Source: Ventricola sp051883735
GTDB lineage: Bacteria; Bacillota; Clostridia; Christensenellales; Aristaeellaceae
Reading direction: 5' to 3'
Length of the DNA: 64,000 nucleotides
Assembly: GCA_051883735.1 (NCBI GenBank)
Contig: JBJEUH010000086.1
Coordinates: 1 to 64,000 of the forward strand
A program made the position numbers and the translations under genes. Shown one piece after another: positions 33,885-43,837 of the stretch (within the stretch, counting starts at the first letter, position 1; every line of letters starts with the position of its first letter). Under the pieces are notes generated by a model. That model worked only from the letters and a program-made list of their open reading frames with translations, ran no database searches and had not been told where the DNA came from.

Positions 33885-34723
33885 TGACGAACAAGACGAA
33901 GAGAAGGATCGGCCATGTCATATTTGTCTGCGCGATCACGCTGCTGGCCGCCCTGTACATCTATCCCATCTTTCTGATGGTGATCAATTCGTTTAAGCCC
34001 TTCAAGGAAGTGCTCACCAATGTGCTGGGCCTGCCCACCAAGCTCGCGTTTGAAAACTACGCGTATGTGATTGAAAAGATGGAGTACTTCCGCCTGTTCT
34101 GGAACAACGTGGTCATCACACTCATCGGCATCGCGGGCATCGTGGCGTTTTCATCGATGGCGGCCTATGTGCTGGACCGCCGCCAGACGAAGTACACCAA
34201 GCTGATTCACACGCTGATCATCACGCCGATGCTGATCCCGTTCCAGACGATCATGATCACGCTGCTCAAGTTCATGAACATGCTCCACCTCAACGGCACG
34301 ACGTGGGGCCTGGGCATCCAGTACTGGGGCTTCGGCATCCCGATGGCGACGTTCATCTACTTCAATTTCATGAAGTCCATCCCGCGCGAGATCGACGAGA
34401 GCGCCATGATTGACAGCGCGACGACCTTCCAGACCTACCGAATGATCATCTTCCCGCTGCTCAAGACGGTGACGGCGACGGTGGTGGTTCTGGATGTGAT
34501 GTGGATCTGGAACGACTTCCTGCTGCCGCTGCTGATGGTCAACAGCTCGCCGTCCTCCAAGACGCTGGTGCTGGCTGCCTATAACTTTGTCGGCTCGCTC
34601 AATACCAAATGGCACTATGCCCTGGCGGCCATGGTGCTGGCCGTGCTTCCGTCCGTGATCGTCTTCATTCTGCTGCAGCGCTATATCGTTGAGGGCGTTG
34701 TGGCCGGCGCGGTCAAGGGCTGA
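33884..34723 (+). CDS. ABC sugar importer permease 2, locus A
   Basis: A 279-residue MalG/UgpE-type permease with six transmembrane helices and the EAA-loop segment SAMIDSATTFQTYRMIIFPLL. ATG at 33884 shares its first base with the preceding stop (TGATG); a GTG at 33881 is an alternative with slightly better spacing from GGGAGG. Pairs with permease 1 to form the membrane channel. Confidence 0.93.
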   Translation: MTNKTKRRIGHVIFVCAITLLAALYIYPIFLMVINSFKPFKEVLTNVLGLPTKLAFENYAYVIEKMEYFRLFWNNVVITLIGIAGIVAFSSMAAYVLDRRQTKYTKLIHTLIITPMLIPFQTIMITLLKFMNMLHLNGTTWGLGIQYWGFGIPMATFIYFNFMKSIPREIDESAMIDSATTFQTYRMIIFPLLKTVTATVVVLDVMWIWNDFLLPLLMVNSSPSSKTLVLAAYNFVGSLNTKWHYALAAMVLAVLPSVIVFILLQRYIVEGVVAGAVKG

Positions 34724-34752
34724 TCAACGCTGCTTGCGAAGGAGAATATGCT

Positions 34753-36975
34753 ATGAAGTTCACCAACGGATACTGGGTCAACAAGCCGGAGTTTGACCTG
34801 CATTTCGCCATTCAGAGCTACTCGGCGACGATCACCGGGGACGCGCTCCGGATCATCTGCCCCTGTGTGCCGGTCAACGGACGCGGCGACATCATGAACC
34901 ACACGGCGCTGACGGTCACCTTCACCGCGCCGATGGAGGACGTCATCCGCGTGAGCGTGGAGCATCACCGCGGCACGGTGAAAAAGGGCCCGTATTTTGA
35001 GATCAGCGAGCGTCCCGTGAAGCCCGAGATCACGGAGACCGAGACGGAATACACCTTCCGCAGCGGGCGCGCCAAGGCGGTCATCAGCAAGGCGTACAGG
35101 GGCTGGAGCGTCACCTACTACGGCGACGGCAGGAAGCTCACGCAGTCCGAGTATCACGCGATGGCGCACGCCTGGTGCAAGACGACGGGCAAGGAATACA
35201 TGATCGACTCGCTGAACCTGGATGTGGGCGAGCGCGTCTACGGCCTGGGCGAGCGCTTCACGGCCTATGTCAAGAACGGTCAGGAGGTCAACATCTGGAA
35301 CGGCGACGGCGGAACGGCCAGTGAGCTGGCCTACAAGAACGTCCCCTTCTACATGACCAACCGCGGCTACGGCATCCTGGTGGAGAACTCCAGCGACGTG
35401 AGCTTTGAGGTGGCCAGCGAAAAGGTGGAGCGCGTGCAGTTCAGCCTGGAGGGCCAGAAGCTGACCTACGACGTCATCTACGGCGGCACGCCCAAGGGCA
35501 TCCTGGAACGGTACACCGATCTGACCGGCAAGCCGGCGCTGCCCCCGGCGTGGAGCTTCGGCCTGTGGCTGTCCACGTCCTTCACCACGAGCTATGACGA
35601 AAAGACGGTCACCAGCTTCATCGACGGCATGGCGCAGCGCGATATCCCGCTGAGCGTGTTCCACTTTGACTGCTTCTGGATGAAGGAGAACCATCTGACT
35701 GACCTGACCTGGGACCCGGACACCTTCCCGGATCCGGAGGGCCTGCTCAGGAAGCTCAAGGAGCGCGGCCTGCACATCTCCTGCTGGCTCAACCCGTACA
35801 TCTCGCAGGAGAGCAACATGTTCGACGAGGGCGTGGAAAAGGGCTATTTCCTGCACAAGGAAAACGGCGACGTCTGGCAGACGGACATGTGGCAGCCGGG
35901 CACGGCGATTCTGGATGTGACCAATCCCGAGGCGCGCGAGTGGTATGCCAAACGCCTGCGCGCGCTGCAGAGGATGGGCGTGGACGCTTTCAAGACGGAC
36001 TTTGGCGAGCGCATTCCGGTGCGCGGCATCGTCTATCACGACGGCAGCGACCCGCTGCGCATGCACAACTACTACACCTATCTGTACAACAAGATGGTGT
36101 TTGAGACGATCGAGGAGTGCCGCGGCAAGGGCGATGCGGTGGTCTTCGCCCGCAGCGCTACCGTGGGCGGCCAGCAGTTCCCGATTCACTGGAACGGCGA
36201 CAGCAGCGCGACCTACATGAGCATGGCGGAGACGCTGCGCTCCGGCCTGAGCATTTCGCACTCCGGCTTCAGCTTCTGGAGCCACGATATCGCGGGCTTT
36301 GAGCAGACGGCGACGGCAGACGTGTACAAGCGCTGGGCGGCGTTCGGCCTGCTCTCCAGCCATTCCCGGCTGCATGGCTCCCAGAGCTATCGCGTGCCGT
36401 GGCTCTTTGACGAGGAGGCCAACGACGTCGTGCGCAAATTCTCCAGGCTGAAGAACCGCCTGATGCCGTATCTCTACGGCGCTGCGGTGGAGGCGCACGA
36501 GAAGGGCATTCCGGTGCTGCGCCCGATGATCTTCGAGTTCCCGGACAGCATCGCCTGCGAAACCTGCGATACGCAGTACATGCTGGGCGCGAACCTGCTC
36601 GTCGCGCCGGTCATGCATGAGGACGGCCATGTGGATTACTATCTGCCGCAGGGCACGTGGATCAACCTCCTCTCCGACGAGGCGGCGGCGGGCGATACCT
36701 GGCGCAGGGAGACGCACGACTATCTGTCCCTGCCGCTGATGGCGCGCCCGAACAGCGTGATCCCCATGGGCAGCTGCGACGATCGCCCGGACTATGACTA
36801 CGCCGACGGCCTGGAGCTGCATGTGTTCAGGCCCGAGGACGGAGAGATCGTGGTGAAGGTGCCCGATACGAAGGGCCGCACCGCCGCAGTCTATACGGTC
36901 AGGACCCTGAACGGCGAGGTGACGGTTGAAACGGACAGCCTCAAGCCGTACAGCGTGATCGTGCATCGCGGATAA
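34753..36975 (+). CDS. yicI: Alpha-xylosidase, GH31 (YicI type)
   Basis: A 740-residue cytoplasmic retaining glycosidase that removes alpha-1,6-xylose from xyloglucan-type oligosaccharides. The nucleophile is Asp416 in KTDFGERIP, the extended motif that marks alpha-xylosidases within GH31. The acid/base is Asp483 in HWNGDSSATY. The N-terminal beta-sandwich, the catalytic barrel (about 255-600) and C-terminal beta-domains are all present and length is normal. No signal peptide, so it acts on imported sugar. It sits 30 bp behind permease 2, in the same operon. Confidence 0.95.
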   Translation: MKFTNGYWVNKPEFDLHFAIQSYSATITGDALRIICPCVPVNGRGDIMNHTALTVTFTAPMEDVIRVSVEHHRGTVKKGPYFEISERPVKPEITETETEYTFRSGRAKAVISKAYRGWSVTYYGDGRKLTQSEYHAMAHAWCKTTGKEYMIDSLNLDVGERVYGLGERFTAYVKNGQEVNIWNGDGGTASELAYKNVPFYMTNRGYGILVENSSDVSFEVASEKVERVQFSLEGQKLTYDVIYGGTPKGILERYTDLTGKPALPPAWSFGLWLSTSFTTSYDEKTVTSFIDGMAQRDIPLSVFHFDCFWMKENHLTDLTWDPDTFPDPEGLLRKLKERGLHISCWLNPYISQESNMFDEGVEKGYFLHKENGDVWQTDMWQPGTAILDVTNPEAREWYAKRLRALQRMGVDAFKTDFGERIPVRGIVYHDGSDPLRMHNYYTYLYNKMVFETIEECRGKGDAVVFARSATVGGQQFPIHWNGDSSATYMSMAETLRSGLSISHSGFSFWSHDIAGFEQTATADVYKRWAAFGLLSSHSRLHGSQSYRVPWLFDEEANDVVRKFSRLKNRLMPYLYGAAVEAHEKGIPVLRPMIFEFPDSIACETCDTQYMLGANLLVAPVMHEDGHVDYYLPQGTWINLLSDEAAAGDTWRRETHDYLSLPLMARPNSVIPMGSCDDRPDYDYADGLELHVFRPEDGEIVVKVPDTKGRTAAVYTVRTLNGEVTVETDSLKPYSVIVHRG

Positions 36976-37044
36976 CGTCATACGCTGCGGGACGGGCACC
37001 TGGGCCCGTCCCGCCTTTTCCTGGCTTGGAGGAGATGGCACCCC

Positions 37045-37098
37045 AAACCGTACAGCAGGCGCCGGGATGCATCATATTGTGGAGCGGGCACGGCCCGC
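37045..37098. repeat. Dispersed intergenic repeat, copy B
   Basis: Between the GH31 and GH127 genes, sharing ACCGTACAGC-GGCGCCGG and GAGCGGGCACGGCCCGC with copy A at 22719-22793. The middle part differs and is shorter. It forms a GCGGGC/GCCCGC hairpin just before the GH127 ribosome-binding site. Confidence 0.6.
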
Positions 37099-37109
37099 AA
37101 GGAGGAATC

Positions 37110-39032
37110 GTGATAGAGCGATTGTCGCAGATCGTGTCGCCTGCGCAGGGCAGGCTGAACGGCGGTTATCTGGGCGAGGTGGTTCAAAACGTCAGGGACC
37201 ACATGCTTGCCTATCAGTGGAGGATTCTGAGCGATGAAATTCCGGACGCGGAGCCGTCCCATTGCATTGAGAACTTCCGGATCGCCGCCGGAGAGAAGAC
37301 GGGAGAATTCTACGGCATGGTCTTTCAGGACAGCGACTTCGGCAAATGGCTGGAGGCGCTGGGCTACAAGCTGATGAGCGGGCCGGATGAGGAGCTGGAG
37401 GCGCTGACCGACGGCGTGATCGACCTGATGGAGAAGGCGCAGCTGGAGGACGGATACCTGAACACGTTCTTCATCTGCACCGATATCGGCAGGCGCTGGA
37501 CGAACCTGCGCGACTGCCATGAGCTGTACTGCGCGGGCCATCTGCTGGAGGGCGCGATCGCCTACGCTCAGGCGACGGGCAGGAAAAAGGCGCTGGAGGT
37601 CATGACGCGGTTTGCCGACTGCATCTGCGATTACTTCGGCAGAGAGAACCTGCAGGGCTATCCGGGGCATGCGGAGATCGAGCTCGCGCTGTGCAGGCTC
37701 TACGACGTCACGGGCGAGAAGCGCTATCTGGACATGGCACAGTCGTTCGTTGAGCGCCGCGGAAGAGAGCCGTATTACTTCGCCGAGGAGCAGAAGAAGC
37801 TGGCGCAGCAGTTCTTCCCGCACAATGAAGGCTATGGGCGCGCCTATGCGCAGAGCCACCTGCCCGTGCGCGAGCAGTTCACCATGGAGGGACATGCCGT
37901 GCGCGCGCTGTATCTGGCCTGCGGCGCGGCGGACGTCGCGCTGCGCACCGGCGATGAGGCGCTCTTTGAGGCCTGCCGGCGGCAGTTTGACAACCTGATC
38001 AGCCGGCGCATGTACATCACCGGCGGCGTGGGCTCCACGTCCATCGGCGAGGCGTTCACCTTTGACTACGATCTTCCGGACGACACCGCGTACGCTGAAA
38101 CCTGCGCGTCGGTGGCGCTGATCTTCTTTGCGCACAGGATGCTGCGCGGCGAGCTTGACGGCGCCTATGCGGACGCCATGGAGCGCGCGCTGTACAACAC
38201 CTGCCTGGCGGGCATGAGCCTGAATCAGGAGCGCTTCTTCTACGTCAACCCGCTGGCCGTGTATCCCGAGGCGGACGAGAAGGACCCCGGCAAGCGCCAT
38301 GTCCTGCCCGAGCGGCAGCGCTGGCTGAGCTGCGCGTGCTGCCCGCCCAACCTGGCGCGCCTGCTGTGCTCGCTGACGCAGTACCAGCTGACGGTCTGCG
38401 AAAGGGAGATCCGGGTTCACCTGTATCTGCAGGCCCGGCAGGAGGTGCAGGTCGGCGGCCAGAGCGTGACGCTCTCCATGACCACGCAGTACCCCGAGCA
38501 GGGACGCGTGAGCATCCGCGTGTCCAGAGGGGATTACGCGCTGCAGCTGCACATTCCCGAGTGGTGCGAAGCCTTCCGCCTTCTGCGCGGCGGCTGGCCG
38601 CTCAGCGCGCAGCCGGTCAACGGCTATGTCCGCGTGGAGGGGCCGTTTGAGGAGGAGGAGATCGTGCTGGACATGGAGATGGAGCCCAGGATCTGCTATG
38701 CGAACCCGAGGGTGCGCAGCACCGCAGGCAGGGCGGCCGTCGCCTGCGGCCCGCTGGTCTACTGCGCCGAGGAGGCGGACAACGGCGCGGCGCTGCATCA
38801 GCTGCTGCTGGTGAAGGGCGCGCCGCTGACACGCAGCAGGACGGACGCGCTGGGCGGCACGATGATCATCGAGACGGATGGCCTGCGGGAGGGCGCAGGG
38901 CAGGAGGAGCGGCTGTACTTTACCGGAAGCCGGCCGCAGCGCGAAAAGGTGCGCATCAGGCTGATCCCCTACCACAAGTGGGGCAACCGGGGAAGGAACG
39001 AAATGCTGGTCTGGCTTCGCGAGACGGATTGA
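37110..39032 (+). CDS. Beta-L-arabinofuranosidase, GH127
   Basis: A 640-residue cytoplasmic enzyme that releases terminal beta-L-arabinofuranose. Catalytic and zinc residues are visible: CACC at 408-411 holds the nucleophilic Cys and a zinc ligand, and YAETCAS supplies the Glu and Cys that complete the zinc site. The N-terminal (alpha/alpha)6 barrel includes ECHELYCAGHLLEGAIAY-type helices and DGYLNTFF. GTG at 37110 is the likely start (GGAGGA just upstream); the frame from 37026 would translate the dispersed repeat. Paired with GH31, it points to arabinose-decorated xyloglucan or a related plant polymer. Confidence 0.92.
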   Translation: MIERLSQIVSPAQGRLNGGYLGEVVQNVRDHMLAYQWRILSDEIPDAEPSHCIENFRIAAGEKTGEFYGMVFQDSDFGKWLEALGYKLMSGPDEELEALTDGVIDLMEKAQLEDGYLNTFFICTDIGRRWTNLRDCHELYCAGHLLEGAIAYAQATGRKKALEVMTRFADCICDYFGRENLQGYPGHAEIELALCRLYDVTGEKRYLDMAQSFVERRGREPYYFAEEQKKLAQQFFPHNEGYGRAYAQSHLPVREQFTMEGHAVRALYLACGAADVALRTGDEALFEACRRQFDNLISRRMYITGGVGSTSIGEAFTFDYDLPDDTAYAETCASVALIFFAHRMLRGELDGAYADAMERALYNTCLAGMSLNQERFFYVNPLAVYPEADEKDPGKRHVLPERQRWLSCACCPPNLARLLCSLTQYQLTVCEREIRVHLYLQARQEVQVGGQSVTLSMTTQYPEQGRVSIRVSRGDYALQLHIPEWCEAFRLLRGGWPLSAQPVNGYVRVEGPFEEEEIVLDMEMEPRICYANPRVRSTAGRAAVACGPLVYCAEEADNGAALHQLLLVKGAPLTRSRTDALGGTMIIETDGLREGAGQEERLYFTGSRPQREKVRIRLIPYHKWGNRGRNEMLVWLRETD

Positions 39033-39091
39033 CGGAGGCAATGAGCGCGGCCCGGCCGCCCGACGGGCCTGCCCTGCAGGCAGGATTTGGG

Positions 39092-39120
39092 TTGCCGGAA
39101 CCGCGCTCTTCCTTTATAAT
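39092..39120 (+). promoter_or_regulatory. Promoter of the locus B regulatory operon
   Basis: TTGCCG (39092-39097), a 17-bp spacer and TATAAT (39115-39120), 33 bp before the kinase start. Confidence 0.7.
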
Positions 39121-39152
39121 AATAGAAGCAGAAAACCGGAGGAGGGATGCGC

Positions 39153-40946
39153 ATGCTTCGGCACAAAAGAGCGTGGAGCCTGAGGGCCTCGATCCTGCTC
39201 TCCTGCGTGGGCTGCATGCTGCTGGCCATGCTCCTGCAGCTGGTGCTGTTCAATGCGACCTCCTCCACGATCATCGCGGGGCAGATGGCGCAGATCAACC
39301 GCACGACGCTCCAAAATCTCTCCGACGACGTCTACAACCGCTTCAAGCGGATCGAGAACAGCCTGATCACCATCTACGAGCACAAATCGTTTGTGCGTGA
39401 GCTCGCCGATGCGGAGAACACCGACGAGCTCGCGCGCAAGTACGCCGCGCTGGCCTACGAAATGGCGGGCAGCGCATTCGATTCGGACGAATACCTGGTC
39501 GCGCTCTACATTTACACCATGGATCATGCGCTCATCAGCTCCTATCGCCACGCGCAGACGCCGATCTACACCTATCCGGCGGACATCTACGACCACAGCA
39601 TGAAGGGCAGCGACGAGGGCGTGCGCGACATCGTGGCGGCCAATCCGACGGTGATGGCGGTGACCAGCTATGACAACGACAAGCGCGGGCTGCGCCTGGT
39701 CCGCTGCGTGCTGCGCATCCTTGAAAACGCGCAGACGCCGATTGGCTACATGGTCTGCGACGTGGACCCCAAGGGCTTTGAAGGCCTGATGAAAAAATAC
39801 CGCTATGCCGATGAGCAGGCCGTCTGGCTGCAGCCGCAGGGCCGCGTGCCGATCGCCGGCGTTCTGCCGGAGAGCGGAGAGACCGTCGATCTGATGGGCA
39901 GCCTGGCCCAGCAGGCGCAGCGCGGGGAGAGCCTGTCGGACACGCAGAGCCGCCATTCGCTGTATTCCTCCGCGGTGCGAAAATACGGCGTGACGATCTA
40001 TTCCCTCATCCCCTCCAGCGCCATCAACGCCAATCAGGCCCTGCTCACCAGCAGCACGATCTTCGCCTTTGCGCTGGTGCTGATTCTCTTTGCCTTCCTG
40101 TTCATCTTCATCTCCCGCGGCCTGACGCGTCCGCTCGATCAGATGGTCGAGACCATGAACCGCATCAAGCAGGGCGAGACCGAGCTGCGCCTGCCGGACA
40201 TGCGCCAGGATGAGCTCAAGAAGCTGAGCGGCGCCTTCAACGACATGCTCGACCGGATTGAAGCGCTCATCGCCCGGGAATACCAGTCGGCCATCCAGCT
40301 CAACGACACGAAGTACAAGGCGCTGCAGATGCAGGTGAACCCGCACTTCCTCTACAACACGCTCGACACCATGAGCGCCATCGCGATGCTGCACGACTGC
40401 CAGATCGTGAGCACGCTGTGCCATGCGCTGTCCGAGCTGTTCCGCTACAGCCTGCGCATGGACGAGCCGATCGCGCCGATCTCCGACGAGCTGAGGCACC
40501 TGAAGAACTATCTGTTCGTCATGAACGTGCGCATGAACGAGCCTGTGCAGATGATCATCGACATCCCGGCGGACATGATGAAGACCCGCGTGCCGCGCCT
40601 GTCGCTGCAGCCGCTGGTGGAGAACGCGATCAACCATGGCCTCAAGAACAAGCGCGGCGAGAAGCGCATCCGCATCAGCGCCAGGAGGACGGACGCGGAA
40701 ATCCTGCTGACCATCGAGGACAACGGCGTGGGCATGCCCCGGGAGATGATGGAGCGGGTCCGCGCGGTCGATCCGGAGCAGGCGCTCAGCCGCGGCTCGT
40801 CCATCGGCCTGTTCAACATTGCGGCGCGCCTCAAGCTGCTCTTTGGCCGGGAATACGGCCTGGAGGTGGAAAGCGGCGAGCAGGAGGGCACGCGGGTGAC
40901 GCTGCACATTCCGTCCACGCAGGAGGAAACGCACGATGGAGAATAA
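39153..40946 (+). CDS. Sensor histidine kinase, YesM type, locus B
   Basis: A 597-residue membrane kinase with transmembrane helices at about residues 14-35 and 290-315 around an extracellular sensing region of about 255 residues. HAMP-like RGLTRPLDQMVETMNRI follows. The kinase core has NPHFLYNTLD, PLVENAINHG and EDNGVGMP. ATG at 39153 is chosen over 39147 because GGAGGAGGG directly abuts the earlier codon. It overlaps the regulator gene by 11 bp, and a lipoprotein binding protein follows in the same operon, a likely ligand partner for the sensor domain. Confidence 0.92.
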   Translation: MLRHKRAWSLRASILLSCVGCMLLAMLLQLVLFNATSSTIIAGQMAQINRTTLQNLSDDVYNRFKRIENSLITIYEHKSFVRELADAENTDELARKYAALAYEMAGSAFDSDEYLVALYIYTMDHALISSYRHAQTPIYTYPADIYDHSMKGSDEGVRDIVAANPTVMAVTSYDNDKRGLRLVRCVLRILENAQTPIGYMVCDVDPKGFEGLMKKYRYADEQAVWLQPQGRVPIAGVLPESGETVDLMGSLAQQAQRGESLSDTQSRHSLYSSAVRKYGVTIYSLIPSSAINANQALLTSSTIFAFALVLILFAFLFIFISRGLTRPLDQMVETMNRIKQGETELRLPDMRQDELKKLSGAFNDMLDRIEALIAREYQSAIQLNDTKYKALQMQVNPHFLYNTLDTMSAIAMLHDCQIVSTLCHALSELFRYSLRMDEPIAPISDELRHLKNYLFVMNVRMNEPVQMIIDIPADMMKTRVPRLSLQPLVENAINHGLKNKRGEKRIRISARRTDAEILLTIEDNGVGMPREMMERVRAVDPEQALSRGSSIGLFNIAARLKLLFGREYGLEVESGEQEGTRVTLHIPSTQEETHDGE

Positions 40947-42558
40947 AAAGCTTCGGGTGCTCGTCGCGGACGACGAATACTGGATCCGCGAAAGCCTGAG
41001 AACGCTCATCGACTGGGACGCGCTGGGGCTGGAGCTGGCGCCGATGGCGTGCGACGGCGAGGACGCGCTGGCCAAAATGGAGCAGCAGCCGGCGGACATC
41101 GTCATCACCGATATCAACATGCCCTATCTGTCCGGCGTGGAGCTGATGGAGCAGCTGCACGCGCGCTGGCCGCAGACGGCGATCCTCGTTCTGAGCGGGT
41201 ACAGCGACTTTGAATACGTGCATCAGGCGCTGCTCTGCGGCGCGCTCGATTACGTGCTCAAGCCCATCAACCGCAGCAAGCTGATGGAGGTGCTTGCCCG
41301 CGCGAGCGAGCATGCGCTCCAGCAGACGCGCAGGCGGCGCGAGCGCAGCGAGGAGCAGGCCAAGCTCAGCCTCGCCGCCTCCATGGTGCTGGACCGCGAT
41401 TTTTCCCAATGGCTGCACGACGCGCGCAAGCAGGACAGGCTTCAGAGCGTGGAGGCCCGACTGTTTGACTACGAGGCGGCGTTTTCCAGCTACCGCGTGG
41501 TGCTCGTTCGCCTGTCCGGCTTCCTGCAGAAGCTCGGCATGGGCCAGCTGCCCCAGAGCGCGTCGGAGGCCGTGTACAGGATCAAGACGCAGCTGGGCGC
41601 GATGGTCAGCAGCGGCAACAAGCTCGTCATTCACGACCTGTATCACGCCAACCACTTCCTGCTCGTCACGGAGATGGACGAGGCGTCGCTGCGCGAGCGC
41701 CTGCCCGCGCAGATGGCGCAGCTGCATGCGCTGTGCGCCGTGCAGCCCCGCGCGATGGTGTCCGGCGGCTATTTCTCCCTGCGCGATCTCCGGCGCGCCT
41801 ACGACGAGGTGCGCAGGTGCTTCTCCGCGATGAAATGCAGCGAGGCGGCCTGCGTCGGCTTTGCCAGCGAGGCGACCGTGCAGCCGATGCTTCAGCGCAT
41901 TGCCCCCGACACCTTCCATCAGCTGGAGCATGCCGCCCAATCCGGGCAGCGCGAGCGCTTTGAGCGCCTGCTCGAGCATACCGGCCTCTTCCGCTGCCGG
42001 GAGGAGGGCTGGACGGTCATGGAGCTGCTCTCGTGCATCGACCGCATCACCTGGATTCTGCGCCACATGCTGGAGGAAAGCATGCGCAGCGAGCAGCTGC
42101 GCGCCGTGGACAACCTGACGGAGCTGATGCTCAGCGCGGTGGATTCCATGGCGCTGGACCAGCTGCGCAGCCTGTTTGCCCAGATGCTGGACGAGTGCTT
42201 CCTGCCCGAGGCGCCGGGCAGGCAGAGCGAGGGCATGCGCGACATCGTGCGCCGCGTGCGCGCCTACATCGACGAGAACTACGCCGAGGACATCTCCTTG
42301 GGCATGCTGGCCAGGGAATTCAGCGTGGACGACAGCTATCTCTCGCGCACGTTCAAGCAGCAGACGGGCTGCAACCTGATGCTGTATCTCGCCTCCGCGC
42401 GCATGGCGCAGGCGAAGAAGCTGCTCGCCCAGAAGGAGCTGAGCATCACGGACGTCGCGCAGCTGGTAGGGTATGACGATTACGCCTATTTCAGCCGCGT
42501 GTTCAAGCGGATGGAGGGCAAGAGCCCCCGCGCCTACCGGGAGGAGGGAGCCGAATGA
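40936..42558 (+). CDS. Response regulator, long YesN type, locus B
   Basis: A 540-residue regulator. The receiver domain (1-120) has VADDEYW, phosphoacceptor Asp in IVITDINMP and Lys in VLKPIN. A central region of some 280 residues of unknown role separates it from the C-terminal AraC domain (about 435-535; GMLAREFSVDDSYLSRTFKQQTG and GYDDYAYFSRVFKRMEGKSPRAYR). A strong ribosome-binding site precedes ATG at 40936. The stop overlaps the next start by ATGA. Expected to activate the promoter at 43838-43897. Confidence 0.93.
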   Translation: MENKKLRVLVADDEYWIRESLRTLIDWDALGLELAPMACDGEDALAKMEQQPADIVITDINMPYLSGVELMEQLHARWPQTAILVLSGYSDFEYVHQALLCGALDYVLKPINRSKLMEVLARASEHALQQTRRRRERSEEQAKLSLAASMVLDRDFSQWLHDARKQDRLQSVEARLFDYEAAFSSYRVVLVRLSGFLQKLGMGQLPQSASEAVYRIKTQLGAMVSSGNKLVIHDLYHANHFLLVTEMDEASLRERLPAQMAQLHALCAVQPRAMVSGGYFSLRDLRRAYDEVRRCFSAMKCSEAACVGFASEATVQPMLQRIAPDTFHQLEHAAQSGQRERFERLLEHTGLFRCREEGWTVMELLSCIDRITWILRHMLEESMRSEQLRAVDNLTELMLSAVDSMALDQLRSLFAQMLDECFLPEAPGRQSEGMRDIVRRVRAYIDENYAEDISLGMLAREFSVDDSYLSRTFKQQTGCNLMLYLASARMAQAKKLLAQKELSITDVAQLVGYDDYAYFSRVFKRMEGKSPRAYREEGAE

Positions 42559-43823
42559 GACGAATAGGGATGCTCCTTGTGCTGCTCTTTGCGCTGGCGG
42601 CGCTCAGCGGCTGCGCCATCATGCCGGAGATGCAGAGCGCCCAGACGGAGGAAAAGCTCCTGCTGACCGTGCTCGCCGGCGAGTCCACCAGCGATCCGGG
42701 CATGGCGGAGCTGATCCGGGAGCGGATTGAAAGCGCCTTCCCGAACGTGGAGCTGGAGTGGGAGAATGTCGATTGGGGAGAGGGGTTCTCCGTGCGCCTG
42801 AACGCGATGATCTCCTCGGGCGAAACGCCGGACATCATCGTGGGCAAGGCGCAGGACATCCAGGCGTTTTACCCGACGGGCGCGCTCGGCGTGTTCCCGC
42901 CCGAGCTGGGCGATCCTCTGCTGGAGGAGGCCGTGCAGGCCGGCACGGCGGACGGAAAGCTCTACGGGCTGGTGTACAACCAGCTCTATCAGGGCGTGCT
43001 CTACAACAAGAACATCTTTTACCGCTACAACTTCGAGGTGCCGCAGACGCAGGAGGAGCTTGACGCCATCGTGGAGCGCCTGAACCGCGTGGGCGTCACG
43101 CCTTTTGCCGCCCACTTTCAGGAGACGTGGCACACGGGCAACATCCTGATGCAGTTTGCCATCGGAGACGTGTTCTCCGCCGATCCGCACTGGGGGGACC
43201 GGCTGCGCGCGGGGGAGGTCTCCTTTGCGGACGGGGCGTACCGCGGCTGCGCGGAAAAGGTGGTCGCGCAGTACCGCAACACCTGGGCGGACGCGCTGAA
43301 GGTGACGCAGAGCGAGAGCGATCTGCGCTTTGCGGGCGAGGAGGCGGCGATGTACCTGAGCGGCAGCTGGTCCATTCAGGCGCTTCAGTCCGTCGCGCCG
43401 TACAGGAAGATCGGCATCTTCCCTTATCCCAATGAAAGCGGCGACGCCAGGCTCATCAGCGAGCCGAACATCACGTTCATGAAGGGCGCGACCACGGCGC
43501 ACGACGCGCTGATTGACGACATCTTCGCCATGCTGCTCGCCGACAAGGAGCTGGCGCAGACGGTCTGCGCCTTCACCCAGACGGATACCTGCCTGCGGGA
43601 CGTGGAGGTGGACTCGCTGGGGATGATCCGGGAGGACATCGAGCGCTACCGCGCGCAGGGGCGGATCGTGAGCGCATCCGTGGGGAACAACCAGCTGGTC
43701 TGGGCCTTCCAGTATGACTGCGCGGAGCTGCTGCTGGCGCATCTGCGCGGGGAGATGACGCTCGAGGCGGTGCTGGCCCAGTGGGATGCGCTGCGCGCGG
43801 AGAGCAGCACGCCGCAGCGGTGA
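42555..43823 (+). CDS. Lipoprotein solute-binding protein, regulatory paralogue, locus B
   Basis: A 422-residue family-1 binding protein with a clear lipobox (LSGC, Cys19). It is co-translated with the response regulator (ATGA overlap) and lies upstream of the importer promoter. It is a paralogue of the next gene: both share LEWE-VDWG, PDI-GKAQD, GVYN/YQGV, GVTPFAAH, GSWSIQ, EPNITFM and NNQLVW. Two binding proteins for one permease pair suggests division of labour. This membrane-tethered copy, made with kinase and regulator, may present ligand to the sensor, while the second copy feeds the transporter. The sensory role is inference. Confidence 0.88.
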   Translation: MRRIGMLLVLLFALAALSGCAIMPEMQSAQTEEKLLLTVLAGESTSDPGMAELIRERIESAFPNVELEWENVDWGEGFSVRLNAMISSGETPDIIVGKAQDIQAFYPTGALGVFPPELGDPLLEEAVQAGTADGKLYGLVYNQLYQGVLYNKNIFYRYNFEVPQTQEELDAIVERLNRVGVTPFAAHFQETWHTGNILMQFAIGDVFSADPHWGDRLRAGEVSFADGAYRGCAEKVVAQYRNTWADALKVTQSESDLRFAGEEAAMYLSGSWSIQALQSVAPYRKIGIFPYPNESGDARLISEPNITFMKGATTAHDALIDDIFAMLLADKELAQTVCAFTQTDTCLRDVEVDSLGMIREDIERYRAQGRIVSASVGNNQLVWAFQYDCAELLLAHLRGEMTLEAVLAQWDALRAESSTPQR

Positions 43824-43837
43824 GACGAGATTTACAA

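Noticed and set aside
37026..37109. Extended N-terminus of the GH127 enzyme
   Set aside because: It would translate the dispersed repeat; GTG at 37110 has a ribosome-binding site and gives the normal family length.
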